Below, in pieces: positions 60,329-64,000 of a stretch of 64,000 bases of DNA. The DNA lies in NCBI RefSeq assembly GCF_036884655.1, contig NC_088327.1:15736501-15800500 (forward strand), read 5' to 3'. This stretch comes from Musa acuminata AAA Group. Its lineage: Eukaryota > Streptophyta > Magnoliopsida > Zingiberales > Musaceae. The notes beneath the pieces are model-generated. The model was not told the origin of the DNA and searched no databases. It saw only the letters and a program-made list of their open reading frames with translations. How positions within the stretch are numbered: position 1 is the first letter of the stretch; each line of letters opens with the position of its first letter. The translations under genes and the position numbers were made by a program.

Positions 60329-61849
60329 ATGCCTTTAACCCGTCAACAAAAGAGAGATCTTAACATCACAGATTTGGAGTCATATACTATAGCATCTGAG
60401 GAGGCAATCAATGCTAAATTTGAAGCCTTTGAGGCATGAATGGAGGATAAGATTCAGACTCTCCTTACCGAATTCAGTTTGGGCCGACCACCAAGCCTGA
60501 AGAAATCACATCAAGGAGAGAGCTCTAACCAATCACATCATGCCCAAAGAGATGACTTCCAAGAGAGGGGAGGCTCTATGACCAACCCCAACTATTCGCA
60601 CATGAGAGTGGACTTCCCTAGATGGGAAGAAGGAGACCCAATTGGTTGGATCTCGCGCGCGGAGCGATATTTTCGGTACCATAAAACTACGGATGTATCC
60701 ATGGTGGAAATTGTAGCTATACATCTTGAAGGGGATGCCATACAATGGTTTGACTGGTTTGAACACACTTATGGAGTCCTTTCATGGCGACAATTCAAAG
60801 AATGACTACTGATCCGCTTCGGACCAACTTATTACGAGAACATTAACGGACAACTAGCAAAGATCCGACAAACCTTCACCATTTAGGAGTACCAAACCAG
60901 GTTTGAAAGGTTATCTAATCAAACTCGTGATTGGTCTTAAAAATAACTATTGGGGACCTTTATTGAGGGCTTAAAGCCGGAGATCCGGGGAGAAGTTAAG
61001 GCGCGACAACCATACACGCTTATGGCAGTCATCTCTTTCGCACAACTTCAAGAGGAGCGATTGAACCATGAAGCCCGGAGGACTAGGATCACTCCACGAC
61101 CTACAATACTAAAGCCCTCAACCCCCCCTACTATCAACCGAGTCCCTGCACCGAAAAGGTTAACAAGAGAAGAACTTCGGGAGCGATCTGCGAAGGGGTT
61201 ATGTTGGCATTGCGACGAGCCGTGGAGCCGCGAGCATCACTGTAAAAAAGGTAGACTTCTTATGATTGAACCAGTAGAAGAAGTGGTCATTGAACATCTA
61301 GAAGAGAGCCTTGAACATGAAGAAGAAGATATGGAAGAAGAGCCACAGCCGACCGACATTACGGTACACGCACTAGCCGGCTACTCAAATCCGCAAACGA
61401 TGAAAGTCGGAGGCCTTCACAAACAACAGCCGATCACTGTTCTCATCGACACGGGTAGCACTAATAACTTCCTAAATAGTAAGGTTGCTGCTCGGATGAC
61501 ACTGCATATTGAAGGTTGCAGCAAATTCGATGTAAAGGTTGCCGACAGTAGAATCCTAAAGTGCGACCAAAGATGCCCGCAGGTGAAACTATTACTGCAA
61601 GACCAAGAAATTATCACCGATTTCTTCCTCCTACCAATTGATGACTATTTGGTAGTGCTTGGTATAGAATGGCTGACTACACTAGGTGATGTCTCTTGGA
61701 ACTTTTCTAAATTAATTATGAAATTCTACTGTAAGGGCAAACAGATCATCCTACGCAGGAAGCGCGGAAGCAACGTTACCACTGTTTCAACCCAACGAAT
61801 GGAGAAAGTTTTGCATAAGGTAAATGGTGGCTTTTTGATGCATCTCTAG
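60329..61849 (+). pseudogene. Ty3/gypsy gag and protease, with stops
   Basis: One frame runs from ATG 60329 (MPLTRQQKRDLN) through stops at 60437 (TGA), 60803 (TGA), 60884 (TAG), 60938 and 60944 (TAA) to a TAG at 61847. It encodes the capsid (VDFPRWEEGDPIGWISRAERYF, IVAIHLEGDAIQWF), then TFIEGLKPEIRGEV, a zinc knuckle (CWHCDEPWSREHHC, about 61202-61243), an acidic spacer, and the retropepsin with VLIDTGSTNNFLN (about 61438) and DYLVVLGIEWL. Several stops look like CGA-to-TGA or CAG/CAA-to-TAG/TAA changes. The polyprotein is dead. Such elements assemble a cytoplasmic particle for reverse transcription. Confidence 0.9.
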
Positions 61850-64000
61850 CCACGACCAGAAGTGAAGAAAATAGAAATTGAAGATCAAAATCTTGCCCAA
61901 TTGCTTACTGAATTTGCCGACATATTTGCTGAACCGCGCGGTCTTCCTCCTTCTCGGCAACATGACCATCGAATTCCAATTCTTCCGGGCAAGTCACCAG
62001 CGAACACTTGACCGTACTGATATCCTCACCTCCAGAAAGATGAAATTAAAAAGATCGTAAAGGAGATGCTTGAAACAAGGGTGATTCGGCCAAGTTGCAG
62101 CCCCTATTCCTCACCGGTGCTACTTGTACGCAAGAAGGACGGAACTTGGTGGATGTGCATCGACTACCGAGCTTTAAATGACATCACCATCAAGGATAAG
62201 TACCCAATACCAGTGGTGGATGAACTTCTTGATGAATTGAAAGGAGCTCGAGTCTTCACGAAGTTGGACCTCCGATTCGGTTACCACCAAATTCGGGTAT
62301 GTGACGATGACATTCCAAAAACTGCATTTCGCACACATGATGGCCATTATGAATTCTTGGTAATGCCTTTTGGACTCACTAATGCTCCTTCAACCTTTCA
62401 GAGTCTCATGAACGATATATTTCTGAGCTTTCTTCGTAAATTTGTGCTGGTATTTTTCGATGATATTCTCGTTTACAGCCCTTCTCTTGAGACTCACTTT
62501 CAGCATTTACGGATTGTTTTGACGATCCTTCGGGAGAATACTCTTTTTGTTAAGCAACTAAAGTGCAGATTTCTCCAGCAAAAAGTAGAGTACCTTGGGC
62601 ATATAATATCAGAAGAAGGAGTGGCGGTAGACCCAACAAAAATTGAGGCAATGCAAGGCTGGCCGAAAACTACAAACGTGAAATTATTGCGGGGGTTCCT
62701 TGGACTAACGGGCTACTACCAAAAATTTGTTAAGGACTATGAGAAGATCAGTGCACCACTCACTTCTTTACTGAAAAAAGATGCTTTCCAATGGTCGGAC
62801 AAAGCCTCTGCTGCCTTCGACAAACTTAAAGCAGCCATGACAACGACGCCGGTGCTTGCACTACCAGATTTCAATAGACCCTTTATCATTGAGGCCGACG
62901 CATCTGGAGTCGGAATTGGAACCGTTCTCATGCAAAATGGTCGACCACTCGCATATACTAGCAATTCATTATCTCCCTCCCATCAAAACATGTCAGTATA
63001 TGATAAGGAGATGTAACGAGGTGGAGACCCTACCTGATCGGCCGACGATTTCAAATTAAAACTGACCATAAAAGCCTCAAGTACTTTTTGGAGCAAAAGA
63101 TATCATCCCCTGAGCAGCAAAAATGGGTAACCAAACTTCTTGGATTTGATTATGAAATTATTTACAAAAAGGGGAAAGAAAACGTTGTTGCATATGCACT
63201 CTCACGGCTACCTGAACAAGCTAAGGTTTCAGCCATCTCCCTTCCTACCACCGGTCTCCTCGAGAACATTAGGGAGGAATGGAAGAAGGATCCAGAGATC
63301 AGTAACATCATAAAAAAATTGGAGGAGGATCCAAGTGCAATAGCCCACTACACCTGGGATTCGAGGGATCTACGCTACAAAGGTCGCATTGTGCTTATAC
63401 CTGACTCCCCTTGCATCACAATCATCTTGCATGAAATGCACTTCATACCTTCAACAGGGCACTCTGGATTCCTAAGAACCTACAAAAGAGTGAAGCAAAA
63501 TTTTTATTGGAGAGGGATGAAAAAAATTATTGCTGAATATGTGGCACAATATGATGTATGTCAACAGCACAAGGGTGAAACTGTGACAAATCCAGGGAAG
63601 CTACAACCATTGCCCATACCAGACTCAGTGTGGACTGACATCTCCATGGATTTCATTGAAGGGCTGCCATCTTCCAAAGGTAAAAGCATGATTCTCGTGG
63701 TGGTTGATTGACTTACGAAATATGCTCATTTTTGTGCCGTGAGAAATCCCTACACTGCTGCTAGTATTGCCCAGATTTTCATAGAAAATATTGTTAAACT
63801 GCATGGGATGCCAAGGTCCATCGTAAGTGATCGTGACAAGATCTTCACTAGTAAATTTTGGACCAAGTTATTTCAATTACAAGGCACCAAACTCAAGATG
63901 AGCACAACGTATCATCCACAAACTGACGGCCAAACAAAGGTGGTAAATTGGTGCTTAGAGACGTACCTCCGGTGTTTCGCTAGTGACCGACCAAAAGAGT
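61850..64000 (+). pseudogene. Ty3/gypsy reverse transcriptase, RNase H and integrase, broken, partial
   Basis: It continues the gag-protease frame with TGA at 62009 and 62018. The reverse transcriptase has [28 protein letters not shown] and the active-site FFDDILVYS (about 62455). RNase H starts [13 protein letters not shown] (about 62880). Just after YDKEM (63014) about 20 nt are missing, and the frame shifts to RWRPYLIGRRFQIKTDHKSL...KKGKENVVAYALSRLP, where Asp has become Tyr in the ADALSR motif. The integrase has GHSGFLRTYKRV and DVCQQHK, but the first zinc-finger Cys is Tyr (AQYDVCQ). DISMDFIEGLP follows, then a TGA at 63709, [20 protein letters not shown] and [13 protein letters not shown] up to the edge. 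It is a chromovirus-like lineage; a Reina-type origin is suggested only by the short LTR. Confidence 0.9.

Noticed and set aside
59431..64000. An endogenous pararetrovirus
   Set aside because: The domain order gag-protease-RT-RNase H-integrase, an LTR, and a tRNA-iMet primer-binding site fit a Ty3/gypsy retrotransposon. No movement protein or viral coat features were seen.

Overview
The window is nuclear DNA of a flowering plant, probably a monocot. The evidence is two intron-rich genes with plant-specific orthology, AT-rich introns, and nested Ty1/copia and Ty3/gypsy LTR retrotransposons that fill more than half of the sequence. I cannot fix the species. A Zingiberales (banana-type) source is a guess from the style of the repeats and is not demonstrated.

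Layout. (1) 1-3008: decayed gypsy material on the minus strand. It holds a LTR (2124-3008), its primer-binding site and a broken gag, cut at 1297 by the LTR of a second family whose LTR starts TGTAACATCCC. (2) 3292-11961, minus strand: an intact 8-exon gene for a 1198-residue tandem-BRCT DNA-damage protein. (3) 11962-14387: intergenic DNA with a fold-back transposon about 1.3 kb long. (4) 14388-30387, minus strand: an intact 22-exon HASTY (exportin-5) gene. Its exons join in frame to give 1204 residues. (5) 31.3-43.6 kb: a tandem macro-repeat with a unit near 3.8 kb, built from LTR sequence. Each full unit carries a 30-bp minisatellite and inverted arms. A 1605-bp solo LTR with a perfect 5-bp target duplication sits inside it. 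(6) 43.6-48.4 kb: copia fragments, namely a chimeric element with RNase H, a full-length LTR and a GC-rich leader, then a second copia RNase H and LTR start. (7) 48.4-52.7 kb: non-coding repeats, including two copies of an element with internal repeats of about 155-190 bp. (8) 52.7-59.4 kb: a minus-strand copia element with two LTRs and a broken gag but no pol. (9) 59.4-64.0 kb: a plus-strand gypsy element (LTR, gag, protease, RT, RNase H, integrase) inserted into the LTR of element 8, disabled by stop codons and running off the window.

The two host genes lie head to tail on the minus strand. HASTY exports or promotes the function of microRNAs. The BRCT protein looks like a chromatin adaptor for DNA breaks. 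Nothing links them functionally beyond adjacency. All other open frames are transposon remnants or chance frames.

The most interesting points are the repeated ETQ(V/A/L)LD motifs at the N-terminus of the tandem-BRCT protein, which resemble the design of animal MDC1, and the LTR-derived macro-repeat, where an older copy without the 30-bp minisatellite lies beside copies that have it. I did not find a clearly new biochemical system. Exon joints were checked by frame and splice dinucleotides, not by transcript data.
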